Below are positions 1-8,897 of a stretch of 64,000 nucleotides of DNA, piece after piece. The notes beneath the pieces are model-generated. The model ran no database searches. It was given only the letters and a program-made list of their open reading frames with translations, and was not told the DNA's origin. Numbering within the stretch: the stretch's first letter is position 1; each line of letters opens with the position of its first letter. A program made the translations under genes and the position numbers. Source of the DNA: Polaromonas sp. (GTDB lineage: Bacteria > Pseudomonadota > Gammaproteobacteria > Burkholderiales > Burkholderiaceae_C); contig NZ_JABBPC010000020.1 of NCBI RefSeq assembly GCF_012927485.1, forward strand, positions 1 through 64,000, given 5' to 3'.

Positions 1-1
1 C

Positions 2-1606
2 TTGCAGAAAGGAAATCCAGCGTCCTGGCAGCAAAAGGTATTGATTACGCTGGGACTGTTCGGTGCCGCGCTCTTCTACGGCGACGGCGTCATCACGCCA
101 GCGATTTCGGTACTCTCTGCGGTCGAAGGCCTGGAACTGATCACGCCTGCGTTCAAGCCGTATATCTTGCCCATCACGCTCACTATCCTGATCGGCTTGT
201 TTGTTTTTCAGCGCAAAGGAACCGCCAGCATCGGCGCGCTCTTCGGTCCGATCATGGTTCTCTGGTTTGCGGTGCTCGCTGTTTTAGGAGGGCTAAGCGT
301 TGTGCAGCACCCAGCGGTACTTGCCGCGGTTAATCCGATCTATGGCTTTAATTTTCTGGCCCACAACTCGTTACTCGGCTTCTTCGCTTTAGGCGCAGTG
401 GTTCTATGCATTACTGGCGCAGAGGCGCTCTACGCCGACATGGGACATTTCGGCGCCAAACCGATCCAGTACGCCTGGCTCGGTTATGTTTTACCCGCAT
501 TGGTTATTAATTATTTTGGTCAAGGTGCGCTGCTTTTATCCGTTCCGGCTGCCGTCGAAAATCCATTCTTCCTGCTCGCGCCGGACTGGGGACGCTATCC
601 CCTGGTCATCCTCGCCACGGCAGCGACCGTAATTGCCTCGCAGGCTGTAATTTCCGGGGCTTTTTCGATCACCCAACAGGCCATGCAGCTGGGCTATACA
701 CCACGCTTTGAGACCCAACACACGTCGGACCGGGAAATTGGACAGATTTATTTGCCAGCCATCAATTGGCTTTTATTGGCCTCAATTATCGGATTGGTCA
801 TCGGATTCGGCACCTCCTCCAAACTGGCCGCAGCGTATGGCATTGCCGTTACCGGCACGATGTTGATCACCAATATTCTCGCGATTGCAGTGGCTGTCCG
901 TCTGTGGAACTGGAGCCCTCTGCGCGCCGTACTGGGCGCGCTTCCCTTCATCTGCATCGACCTGGGTTTCTTTTTGGCAAATGTCGTGAAGATTCCGGAT
1001 GGCGGCTGGTTTCCCTTGGCATTTGGGCTCGGGGTCTTCATCTTGTTAACCACCTGGAAGCGCGGGCGAGAACTCTTGCACTATCGCCTTTCGGCCGATG
1101 CACTGCGGCTCAAGGCGTTTATCCAGGACATCGGAGAAACCGGGGTCAGCCGCGTCCCCGGCACTGCGATATTTATGACCCAAGACCCCGACTCAGTGCC
1201 CCACGCCATGTTGCACAGTCTCAAACACTACAAAGCGTTGCATGAGCAGGTGATTGTTTTAAGCGTGCGCGTGTTCGATGTGCCGTATGTACCGGACATT
1301 GATCGTGTTGAAGTCATCCGGCTTCCCGGAAATTTTTCCCAGGTCATCGTCCAGTATGGATTTAAAGATGAGCCCGATATACCAGCGGCCCTGGCGCTGT
1401 GCACCGAGGCTGGACTTAATATTGAACTGATGGACACGTCATTCTTCTTCGGCAGAGAAACGCTAATTCCGAAGTTGGGATCGGAATTGGCTTATTGGCG
1501 CAAATTGGTTTTTATCGCCATGTTCCGAAATGCCAGCAGTGCAACCGCCTTCTTCAAAATACCGTCGAACCGGGTGGTTGAGCTGGGCTTGCAAATTGTG
1601 TTTTGA
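2..1606 (+). CDS. kup: Kup-family potassium transporter, 5' end missing
   Basis: Low-affinity K+ uptake permease of the inner membrane (KUP/HAK/KT family, probably K+/H+ symport). The reading frame runs in from the left edge. The family is usually about 620 residues, and 534 are visible, so roughly the first 90 residues are outside the window and the TTG at base 2 is not the true start. The visible part begins in the conserved stretch GDGVITPAISVLSAVEGLE (residues 27-45), continues through about ten hydrophobic segments, and ends in the family's soluble C-terminal domain (about residues 365-534). A hairpin just after the stop may terminate it. The next gene is convergent, so kup is not part of that operon. 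Confidence 0.95.
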   Translation: MQKGNPASWQQKVLITLGLFGAALFYGDGVITPAISVLSAVEGLELITPAFKPYILPITLTILIGLFVFQRKGTASIGALFGPIMVLWFAVLAVLGGLSVVQHPAVLAAVNPIYGFNFLAHNSLLGFFALGAVVLCITGAEALYADMGHFGAKPIQYAWLGYVLPALVINYFGQGALLLSVPAAVENPFFLLAPDWGRYPLVILATAATVIASQAVISGAFSITQQAMQLGYTPRFETQHTSDREIGQIYLPAINWLLLASIIGLVIGFGTSSKLAAAYGIAVTGTMLITNILAIAVAVRLWNWSPLRAVLGALPFICIDLGFFLANVVKIPDGGWFPLAFGLGVFILLTTWKRGRELLHYRLSADALRLKAFIQDIGETGVSRVPGTAIFMTQDPDSVPHAMLHSLKHYKALHEQVIVLSVRVFDVPYVPDIDRVEVIRLPGNFSQVIVQYGFKDEPDIPAALALCTEAGLNIELMDTSFFFGRETLIPKLGSELAYWRKLVFIAMFRNASSATAFFKIPSNRVVELGLQIVF

Positions 1607-1626
1607 CCAGCTGCGCGCGACTTTCC

Positions 1627-1648
1627 ACGGATCCCTTTTGGGGTCCGT
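1627..1648 (+). terminator. Hairpin between convergent kup and emrB, possible terminator
   Basis: ACGGATCCC and GGGGTCCGT pair with one T-G wobble around a TTTT loop, 20 bases after the kup stop. The downstream T-run is imperfect (TCTGAACTTTT), so strong intrinsic termination is likely but not certain. The palindrome could act on both convergent transcripts. Confidence 0.5.
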
Positions 1649-1732
1649 TCTGAACTTTTCAGCATTGAGCAGAACGCGCCTCGAGTGCCGATGACACTCT
1701 TGGCTTTCCTCAACCAATCGAAAGGCTGGTGC

Positions 1733-3313
1733 TCAATGCGCCCCCGCCGCCGCATCAGCATTCCCTAGTCCTGCCTGGGCAGGCCTAGTCAAGAAAACCA
1801 GCGGAATGAGTAACAGAAAAATTAGCGCCGAGGCATAGAAGACATCGGACGCGGCCAGCATGTAGGCTTGCTGGTCGACCAAGCGGTTAATGGTTCCCAG
1901 CGCCTGATCTGGCGTCAGCCCTGCACTGGCCAGACCTGACAAAGCGCCGTTGGTGGCAACGCTGCCGAGATTGACCGATTCGCTGAGTTGGGCATGATGC
2001 ATGGCGGCGCGGTCTTGCCAGATGGTCGTGGCAATCGACGTGCCGAAGGAGCCGGCCACGATACGCACAAAGTTGGACAGACCGGAAGCCGCCGGAATCC
2101 TGTCAGGCGAGATGCCCGACAGCGTAATGGTGACCAACGGAATAAAGAAGAACGCCATTGCCACGCCCTGAATGAGGGTGGGAATCAGGATGGTGGTGAA
2201 GTCGGCCTGCGTGTTGAAGTTTGAGCGCATCCACAACACCAACGCAAACACCGCGAAAGCAAAAGCGGCAAATTTACGCGGGTCTACCTTGCCAATGTTT
2301 TTACCCACCACCGGGGACAGCAGCAAGGCCAGCAACCCCACCGGGGCCATGATCATGCCCGCTTGCGTCGCCGTGTAGCCCATGTACTGCTGCAACCACA
2401 GCGGCAACAACACCACGTTACCGAAAAAGAGGCCGTAACCAATCGACAGCGCAAGCGCACCGGCCCAGAAGTTGCGTCGTTTGAACAGCGTGAGGTCCAC
2501 CACGGGATGTTCTTCAGTGAGCTCCCAGATGACGAAGGCAATCATCCCCACCAGCGCGACGACACCCAACGCCACCACTTCTCCGGAATGAAACCAGTCC
2601 AGTTCCTTGCCTTTGTCGAGCATGATCTGCAAAGAGCCGACCCAAATCACCAGCAGCGCCAAACCCACCGAATCAATCGGTAGCTTTTTGGTCATACTTT
2701 CGCGCTTGTGAAAGATGCTCCAGGTCACGAATGCAGCGCCGAAACCCACGGGAATGTTGATGTAAAAAATCCAGGGCCAGGAGATGTTGTCGGTGATCCA
2801 GCCACCGAGCAGCGGCCCCATAACGGGTGCCACCAGTGTGGTCATGGACCAGAGGGCCATGGCCAGCCCGGCCAGCGCTCGGGGATAGCTGGACAGCAGC
2901 AAGGCCTGGGACAACGGAATCATCGGGCCCGCCACGAGTCCCTGAAGCACACGAAAGAAAATTAGCGTGGTCATATTGGGCGCGAGGCCGCACAACCAAG
3001 AGGTAATTACAAACAGAATGATGCTGGTAGTGAAAAGACGAACTTGGCCGAAGCGCTGCGACAACCATCCGGTGAGCGGGACAGCAATGGCGTTGGCGAC
3101 CCCAAAGCTGGTGATGACCCAGGTGCCCTGGTTGGGGCTGACCCCCAAGTCACCCGCAATGGCGGGCAAGGAAACGTTCGCGATCGAGGTATCGAGAACG
3201 TTCATGAAGGTTGCGGCTGACAGCGCCAGGGTGCCCCAAAGGCGGGCTGAACCGGTCAGCGGCGGCGGATGAATATAGCCGGATGACGCGGCGGGTGCTG
3301 GTTCGGAGGCCAT
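1733..3313 (-). CDS. emrB: EmrB/QacA-type (DHA2) drug:H+ antiporter
   Basis: Fourteen-helix major facilitator permease that would pump hydrophobic toxicants outward using the proton gradient, working with the EmrA-like and outer-membrane proteins encoded just upstream. It is 526 residues, usual for DHA2. Visible motifs are LDTSIANVSLP in helix 1 (about 40-50), the loop 2-3 motif GWLSQRFGQVR (82-92), and the arginine-containing helix-4 segment with the motif-C-like VAGPMIPLSQA (about 121-137). The ATG at 3313 has AGGG about 6 bases upstream. It is the last gene of a marR-outer membrane protein-emrA-emrB operon. The substrate cannot be read from the sequence. Confidence 0.93.
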   Translation of the reverse strand: MASEPAPAASSGYIHPPPLTGSARLWGTLALSAATFMNVLDTSIANVSLPAIAGDLGVSPNQGTWVITSFGVANAIAVPLTGWLSQRFGQVRLFTTSIILFVITSWLCGLAPNMTTLIFFRVLQGLVAGPMIPLSQALLLSSYPRALAGLAMALWSMTTLVAPVMGPLLGGWITDNISWPWIFYINIPVGFGAAFVTWSIFHKRESMTKKLPIDSVGLALLVIWVGSLQIMLDKGKELDWFHSGEVVALGVVALVGMIAFVIWELTEEHPVVDLTLFKRRNFWAGALALSIGYGLFFGNVVLLPLWLQQYMGYTATQAGMIMAPVGLLALLLSPVVGKNIGKVDPRKFAAFAFAVFALVLWMRSNFNTQADFTTILIPTLIQGVAMAFFFIPLVTITLSGISPDRIPAASGLSNFVRIVAGSFGTSIATTIWQDRAAMHHAQLSESVNLGSVATNGALSGLASAGLTPDQALGTINRLVDQQAYMLAASDVFYASALIFLLLIPLVFLTRPAQAGLGNADAAAGAH

Positions 3314-3374
3314 GAAAACCCTGAAAAAAGGTGAGCTAAAAAAGAGAAGAGACGTTGCGCCAAGCGGCGGTTAA

Positions 3375-4682
3375 TTACTGCGCTTGTATGGCCTGTCGTT
3401 GCGCGACGCGGCCGCTGGCCACGGCGCTGGCTTTCCCCGAATTAGCCGCAATCACGCGTCGCACATCGTCGTTCGCCGCATCGCCCTTCGCGGCATACGC
3501 CTGAGGTTGCAACAATGCTGCAGCGCGCGGAGCGTCGGCGAGAGTTTTTCCGTCTCGCTTACTCACATCAATTTCCGCAACCATGGACAAACCTACCAGC
3601 AGCGGGTTCTCTTGCAATTGCTTGGCATCCAGCGCAATGCGCACGGGAACGCGCTGCACTACCTTGATCCAGTTACCGGTGGCGTTTTGCGCGGGAAGAA
3701 GCGAAAAAGCCGCTCCCGTCCCAGCCCCCAGGCCCACCACGGTGCCGTTATATTCCACCTTCTTGCCATACAGGTCAGCCACCAAGGTGGCGGGTTGGCC
3801 AATCCGGATAGTGCGCAACTGCACTTCCTTGAAGTTGGCATCGACCCAGACCTGCCCTAGCGGGATGATGGACATCAGCGGCATACCGGCGGCTACACGC
3901 TGGCCAAGTTGCACCGTGCGTTTGGCTACATAACCATCCACTGGGGCGAACAGCGCCGTGCGTTGAGTGGCGAGGTAAGCCTCGCGTACCTTCGCAGCCG
4001 CCATCTGGACGCTGGGGTGCTGTTCAATGCTGGTGCCTTCAGTCAGGGCCTGGTTGCTGGTAAGTTGCTCGCGTGCGGCGATCACGCCGGCGTTGGCTGC
4101 GGCCAATGCACTCTTAGCGGTCGCCAACTGGGTCTGGGAGTGGTTAAGTTCTTCTTTGGACACTGCACCATTGCCGATCAGCGACTGGCGGCGGTTAAGG
4201 TCATCAGACGCGCGGCTTATCTCGCTTTGAGCCTTCACCACGTCCGCGTCGCGCAAAGCAATCTGTGCTGCCAGCGTGCCATTGTTGGCATACAGCGTGC
4301 GCACCTGGCGCACGGCTTCGGCCAAGGCCGCTTCAGATTGGTCCAGCGCCACTTTGGCGTCAGCCGGATCGAGCTGCACCAGCGTCTGGCCCGCTTTCAC
4401 AAAGTCGGTGTCGTCCGCCATGATGGCCATGGCTGTGCCGCCAATTTGCGGCGTAATCTGGATCACATTGCCTTGTACGTAAGCATTGTCGGTGGACTCG
4501 TAATGGCTGGCCGAGAAGTACTCGTACAGCGCCCAGCCCAGCCCGCCCAGGACGACTACGGTGGCGAGCGCCGTCAGTGCTTTTCGACGCTGGGGATTGC
4601 GAGCGGGCGGCTTCGTTGGCGGGTGAACCGGATCGGTAATGCTGCTAGAGGCATTGGAATCGGAAGATTGGGGAGCGTTCAT
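3375..4682 (-). CDS. emrA: EmrA/HlyD-family periplasmic adaptor
   Basis: Membrane-fusion protein that would link the inner-membrane pump EmrB to the outer-membrane channel. It is 435 residues: a charged cytoplasmic tail, one transmembrane helix (about 34-55), then the first half of the biotinyl-lipoyl-like barrel beginning STDNAYVQGNVIQITPQIGG (about 63-82). A long alpha-helical hairpin rich in Ala, Gln and Asp follows (about 110-235). The second half-barrel contains LFAPVDGYVAKRTVQLGQRV, and a beta-barrel domain follows. The C-terminal 50 residues are Ala-rich and look like a lineage-specific tail. It lies 61 bases upstream of emrB on the same strand. Confidence 0.93.
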   Translation of the reverse strand: MNAPQSSDSNASSSITDPVHPPTKPPARNPQRRKALTALATVVVLGGLGWALYEYFSASHYESTDNAYVQGNVIQITPQIGGTAMAIMADDTDFVKAGQTLVQLDPADAKVALDQSEAALAEAVRQVRTLYANNGTLAAQIALRDADVVKAQSEISRASDDLNRRQSLIGNGAVSKEELNHSQTQLATAKSALAAANAGVIAAREQLTSNQALTEGTSIEQHPSVQMAAAKVREAYLATQRTALFAPVDGYVAKRTVQLGQRVAAGMPLMSIIPLGQVWVDANFKEVQLRTIRIGQPATLVADLYGKKVEYNGTVVGLGAGTGAAFSLLPAQNATGNWIKVVQRVPVRIALDAKQLQENPLLVGLSMVAEIDVSKRDGKTLADAPRAAALLQPQAYAAKGDAANDDVRRVIAANSGKASAVASGRVAQRQAIQAQ

Positions 4683-4796
4683 AAGGTTCTTTATGCGTTG
4701 GGTGCACGTGACGTAGTTTGGGCAAGGCTGGGGTTTCCCCGTAAGGGATCACACCGCCTGTTTTCTTGAATAAATGGGCTCGCTGCCGGGGCAGTT

Positions 4797-6359
4797 TCAG
4801 CCACCACCCGCTATTGTTTTTGTGACAGATTGGGACGCTGAAGTTGACTCGGCTTGGTAGCCGCCGCCGAGGGCGCGAATCAGCGCTACCTGCGTGTCCA
4901 AGGCCCGGCCAGCTAAATCCACCGCGAGGCGACGTTGACTCAGTACGCTGGTTTCTGCCGACAGAACGTTGAGGTAGTTGCCGAGACCCGCTTTGTAGCG
5001 CTGCAGCGCGATCTCGTAAGCGGCTTCCGCCGCCTCCTGAGCGGCCTGTTGCTGGGCTTGTTGGCGAGCAATAGCCTGCGACGAGGTAACTTGGTCGGCC
5101 ACATCCCGCACAGCATCGACCACGGCGACGTTGTAGATCTCGACGGCGGCATCCAGGTCGGCGGTTTTACCGCGCAAGTTGGCGCGCAGCCGACCCGCGT
5201 CGAAAATCGGCAGGCGCAAGGCCGGCCCGACCCCCCACTGTTGACTGCCCGAATTGAGCAAACGGCCCAGCCCAATGCTGGAGAAACCTGCAAACGCAAC
5301 CAGATTGAGGTTCGGGTAAAACTGCGTCTTGGCGTTGACCACCTCTTTAGACGAGGCCTCGACGCGCCAACGCGCTGCCGCGATATCGGCTCTGCGCCCC
5401 AGCAAATCAGCCGGAATGTTTTGCGCAACCGTTATTTTTTTAATAGCTGAAAGTTCAGACGGAGCCAACGCAAGCGCAGCATTTGGCTGCCCAATGAGTG
5501 CGCCCAGTGCATGGCGCGTCAAGGCCATCTGCTCCTGCAGGGTTTCCAACTGCAGGCGCGCTTCGGGCAGGCCCCCCTCGCTTTGGCGCAGCTCCAGTCG
5601 GGTATCCAGGCCTGCGTTGACGCGGTCTCGTACCAGCTTGAGGGTCTCTTCACGCTGTGCCAGGGTGCGGTCCGCCACGGCAACCTGCTCATTCAGACGC
5701 ACCAGCTGGAAATAAGTGCGCGCCACCTGGCTCGCCAGCAGCACACGTGCGGCCTGCGCATCGGCTTGGGCCGCATTTACCCCGCCCAATGCCGAGTCGA
5801 GAGCGGCGCGGTTCTTACCGAAGAAATCCAGCTCCCAGCTCCCACTGAGCTGGGCTGTTCCGCTATTCAGAATGGTGCCGGCTAGCGGCGGCGGCACAGC
5901 GCCATTGGCGGTATAGCGCTGACGCGTCAGATCGACTTGACCCGCAATCTGGGGCAAGGTGGCCGCATCAGCTACTTCCATCACGGCCTGCGCGCGCGCC
6001 AGACGCGTCTGCGCCAGCTTCAGGTTGGGGCTGCTCTCCAAGGCCTGCGCCACCAAACGATTCAACGGCTCGTCGCCAAACTCACGCCACCATTGCGTCG
6101 CGACCGGTACCTCGGTTTCACCTTGAACCGATGGCGCATCCAAGCCCAGCGAAGACGCCTCGCGCAGACTGGCCACCGGCTCAATGCCCGACATGTTGGC
6201 GCAACCGGTCAGGCCAGTGGCAATCAGTCCGGCAGCCACCACGCTTGCCGCTGAAACAAGGGCCATGCGAAACGACGCGTGCCACACCGGCAAGGACGGT
6301 CGTTCACTCTGCGGGGCAGCCATCGAAAGGCTTTCGAGGGATGTAGTGTTATTTGTCAT
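4797..6359 (-). CDS. NodT/OprM-type outer-membrane efflux lipoprotein
   Basis: Outer-membrane channel (RND/MFP outer-membrane factor family) completing the tripartite Emr-type pump. It is 520 residues, with two TolC-like repeats rich in Ala, Leu and Gln, including the typical GSWELDFFGKNRAALDSA. A lipobox LTGC (Cys about 53) predicts lipidation. The start at 6359 overlaps the marR stop by 11 bases and has GGAAAA close upstream, suggesting translational coupling. It puts about 30 polar residues before the hydrophobic signal, which is unusually long. The internal ATG at 6266 would give a normal-length lipoprotein signal but lacks a clear ribosome site. Confidence 0.92.
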   Translation of the reverse strand: MTNNTTSLESLSMAAPQSERPSLPVWHASFRMALVSAASVVAAGLIATGLTGCANMSGIEPVASLREASSLGLDAPSVQGETEVPVATQWWREFGDEPLNRLVAQALESSPNLKLAQTRLARAQAVMEVADAATLPQIAGQVDLTRQRYTANGAVPPPLAGTILNSGTAQLSGSWELDFFGKNRAALDSALGGVNAAQADAQAARVLLASQVARTYFQLVRLNEQVAVADRTLAQREETLKLVRDRVNAGLDTRLELRQSEGGLPEARLQLETLQEQMALTRHALGALIGQPNAALALAPSELSAIKKITVAQNIPADLLGRRADIAAARWRVEASSKEVVNAKTQFYPNLNLVAFAGFSSIGLGRLLNSGSQQWGVGPALRLPIFDAGRLRANLRGKTADLDAAVEIYNVAVVDAVRDVADQVTSSQAIARQQAQQQAAQEAAEAAYEIALQRYKAGLGNYLNVLSAETSVLSQRRLAVDLAGRALDTQVALIRALGGGYQAESTSASQSVTKTIAGGG

Positions 6360-6879
6360 TTTTTTCCGCTGCTGCTTGCAGGATGTGCGCCGTATTTAAA
6401 ATGCGACGCAAATAGCCTTTGAGAATCTGCCATTCTTCAACCGAAAAGCCGGCCAGATGGGCATTTTGAATCCGGCTAAGAATGCCCGGAATCTCTTGAG
6501 CGGCGGCGCGTCCTGCTTCCGTCAGTTCCAGGTTGACCACGCGCCGGTCGTCCGAGGTACGAACACGGCGGCACAACTCCTTGGCCTCCAGACGGTCGAG
6601 CAAGCGGGTCATGGAGCCCGCATCGAGTTCGCATTGCCGGGCCAGTTCCGCAACTGTCGAGGCGCACCCCGTGTACAGCTTGAGCAGTGGCACCCACTGC
6701 GCATTGGTCAGGCCTGTTGGCTCCAGTTCCCGCTCGACACCGTGTGCAATCAGGGAAAGGATGCGGCGCATGAGGTAACCGATGCTGTCATCCGGCGTGT
6801 AGCCCTCCGCGCGATAAAACTCGACCAGCGGACACGACAGCGTATCGACGAACGGATCTAATTCAATTTTTGAAACCAT
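6349..6879 (-). CDS. MarR-family transcriptional regulator of the efflux operon
   Basis: Dimeric winged-helix repressor that probably senses an aromatic or phenolic compound and controls the downstream pump. It is 176 residues. The winged helix-turn-helix spans about residues 60-125 (NAQWVPLLKLY, then VAELARQCELDAGSMTRLLDRLE), with the basic wing DDRRVVNLELTEAGR. It is first in the operon and overlaps the next gene. Its promoter contains a 12-base perfect palindrome, so autoregulation is likely. The ATG at 6879 coincides with the predicted transcription start, so the mRNA may be leaderless. The next in-frame ATG is at residue 37, which would remove conserved sequence. Confidence 0.92.
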   Translation of the reverse strand: MVSKIELDPFVDTLSCPLVEFYRAEGYTPDDSIGYLMRRILSLIAHGVERELEPTGLTNAQWVPLLKLYTGCASTVAELARQCELDAGSMTRLLDRLEAKELCRRVRTSDDRRVVNLELTEAGRAAAQEIPGILSRIQNAHLAGFSVEEWQILKGYLRRILNTAHILQAAAEKNDK

Positions 6880-6885
6880 CTCCGA

Positions 6886-6914
6886 ATATTACTTGTCTAG
6901 ACAAATATTGTCAA
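6886..6914 (-). promoter_or_regulatory. Near-consensus sigma-70 promoter of marR-efflux operon
   Basis: Reading the minus strand, TTGACA (6909-6914) is separated by exactly 17 bases from TAATAT (6886-6891). That is a perfect -35 and a one-mismatch -10. Counting seven bases on puts the start point at about 6879, the A of the marR ATG. Confidence 0.8.
6893..6904. promoter_or_regulatory. Palindromic operator, probably for MarR
   Basis: TTGTCTAGACAA is a perfect 12-base palindrome lying entirely in the promoter spacer. A MarR dimer bound here would block RNA polymerase. It is 51 bases from the start of the divergent ABC exporter gene, which could be co-regulated. The role is inferred from position and symmetry. 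Confidence 0.7.
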
Positions 6915-6955
6915 GGCGGTGTTTGTATCGGCAGTTTTATGGATAAACTCGTCCT

Positions 6956-8749
6956 ATGGCTATTTCATCCCGTTCTGCCGCTCCAACCGTGCCCAAGCAT
7001 TCCGCCCGTTCTCTTTCCGGCCTGGCGCCTTTCCTGCGTCCCTATCTCGGTCGGATTGGTCTGGCTATGTTTTTCCTGGTGATGGCTGCCGTTGCCACGC
7101 TGGTGTTTCCGCTGGCCCTGCGCAGTCTGATCGATGGTGGGCTTAGCGCGGCCTCCAAAGGCGAACAACTGATGGCGCTGCGCACTCACTTTTTTGAACT
7201 GTTTGGTGTTGCGGCGGCGCTGGGACTGCTCTCGGCAGGCCGCTTCTACATGGTCAGCTGGCTCGGCGAACGGGTGACCGCGGATCTGCGCAACGCGGTT
7301 TATGTCCACGTGCTGCGCCAAAGCCCGGAATTCTTTGAGACGACGCAAACCGGCGAGGTGCTGTCGCGCCTGACCGGCGACACCACGCTGGTGCAAACCG
7401 TCGTGGGCTCATCACTCAGCATGGGGCTGCGCAACGCCGTGATGGGCGTGGGCGCGCTGGGCATGCTGGTGATCACCAACCCCTACCTCATGGTGCAAGT
7501 GCTGGGGGGGCTGGTGCTGATCGTCGCCCCATCGGTGTGGTTCGGACGACGCGTGCGCAAGCTTTCGCGGGCCAGTCAGGACCGCATCGCTGACTCCAGT
7601 GCGATTGCGGCCGAGGTGCTCAACGCCATTCCGGTCGTACAAAGCTACACCGCTGAGGCCCGCGAAGCGGCCCGCTTTGACCAGTCCACCACCGACGCCT
7701 TCAATACCGCCGTGCGCCGCACCAAGGCACGCTCGGTACTGGTGGCCTTCATCATCATTGCTACGTCAGCGGCGCTGCTGTGGGGCCTGTACCAGGGCAC
7801 GCAGGCGGTGATGCGCGGCGACATTACCGCCGGTCACCTCGGCCAAACCGTGCTCTATGTGATCATTCTGGCCAGCGCTGCTGCGGTGCTGGGCGAGGTC
7901 TATGGCGACCTGCTGCGCGCGGCCGGAGCCACTGAGCGATTGATGGAGCTGCTGGAAACCCGTTCGCCAGTGGTTTCACCCTCCCAGCCGGTTCCAGCCC
8001 ATGTAACGCAATCAGGAAGCGCTATCAAATTGGAAGGCGTCACGTTTCACTATCCGTCGCGCCCCACGCAAGCGGCACTGACCGACTTCAACTTGAGCGT
8101 GGCGCCTGGTGAAACCGTGGCCATCGTGGGTCCGAGCGGTGCCGGGAAAAGTACCGTGTTTCAGTTGCTGCTCCGCTTTTATGATCCTGCCTCGGGCCGG
8201 ATTGAACTGGATGGTGTACGAACGGCGGATATGGCGCTCGCTGACTTGCGGCAGCGCATCGGCATCGTGCCGCAGGACGCGGTTATTTTCTCGACCAGCG
8301 CACTGGAGAACATACGCTACGGCAAGCCAAGCGCCACGGACGAAGAAGTCAAAGCAGCTGCCAAGGGTGCCTTTGCACATGAATTCATCAGTGCGTTGCC
8401 TGAGGGATACAACACCTTTTTGGGCGAGCGTGGCGTTCGCCTGTCGGGTGGGCAGCGCCAGCGCATCGCGATTGCACGGGCCATGCTAAAAAACTCACCG
8501 CTGCTGTTGCTGGATGAAGCCACCAGCGCGCTGGATGCGGAAAGCGAGCGCATGGTGCAGGCGGCACTGGAATCCGCCATGCGCGACCGAACCACGCTGG
8601 TGATTGCGCACCGCCTCGCTACCGTTCAAAAGGCCGACCGCATTTTGGTGATTGACCATGGCCACATGGTGGAGCAGGGAACCCACGAGAGCTTGATGGC
8701 CGCCAATGGGGTCTATGCACGACTGGCAGCGCTTCAATTCATACCGTAA
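6956..8749 (+). CDS. ABCB-type exporter (fused permease-ATPase), MsbA-like
   Basis: Half-transporter with a six-helix membrane domain (about residues 25-320) fused to an ATPase domain, expected to work as a homodimer moving a lipid, peptide or drug out of the cytoplasm. Of 597 residues, the Walker A GPSGAGKST is at about 391-399, the signature LSGGQRQRIAIARAM at about 496, Walker B LLLLDEATSALD at about 515, and the H-loop in VIAHRLAT. An insert of about 25 residues after LLETRSPVV precedes the ATPase domain. It is divergent from the marR-efflux operon and shares its 76-base control region, so it may respond to the same inducer. The substrate is unknown. Confidence 0.93.
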   Translation: MAISSRSAAPTVPKHSARSLSGLAPFLRPYLGRIGLAMFFLVMAAVATLVFPLALRSLIDGGLSAASKGEQLMALRTHFFELFGVAAALGLLSAGRFYMVSWLGERVTADLRNAVYVHVLRQSPEFFETTQTGEVLSRLTGDTTLVQTVVGSSLSMGLRNAVMGVGALGMLVITNPYLMVQVLGGLVLIVAPSVWFGRRVRKLSRASQDRIADSSAIAAEVLNAIPVVQSYTAEAREAARFDQSTTDAFNTAVRRTKARSVLVAFIIIATSAALLWGLYQGTQAVMRGDITAGHLGQTVLYVIILASAAAVLGEVYGDLLRAAGATERLMELLETRSPVVSPSQPVPAHVTQSGSAIKLEGVTFHYPSRPTQAALTDFNLSVAPGETVAIVGPSGAGKSTVFQLLLRFYDPASGRIELDGVRTADMALADLRQRIGIVPQDAVIFSTSALENIRYGKPSATDEEVKAAAKGAFAHEFISALPEGYNTFLGERGVRLSGGQRQRIAIARAMLKNSPLLLLDEATSALDAESERMVQAALESAMRDRTTLVIAHRLATVQKADRILVIDHGHMVEQGTHESLMAANGVYARLAALQFIP

Positions 8750-8897
8750 AAGCGCCGTTTGATGCGGGACCAACGTTGGCGACTCGCAGCCTCGGCAATT
8801 CACGGAATCCAATTTCCGGGCGGTGTAAATACCCCTTGCAGGCCGTGTAAGCTCTACCTATTCGTGTTTAGGAATTAAACGCACCACAGGATGACCC

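Noticed and set aside
3909..4769. Plus-strand reading frame of 286 codons opposite emrA
   Set aside because: Antisense to emrA, with no domain or ribosome site.
8824..8852. TAAA...GCCGTGTAA upstream of cheV as a sigma-28 promoter
   Set aside because: The spacing between the two parts is about 12 bases instead of 15, and the -10 is imperfect.
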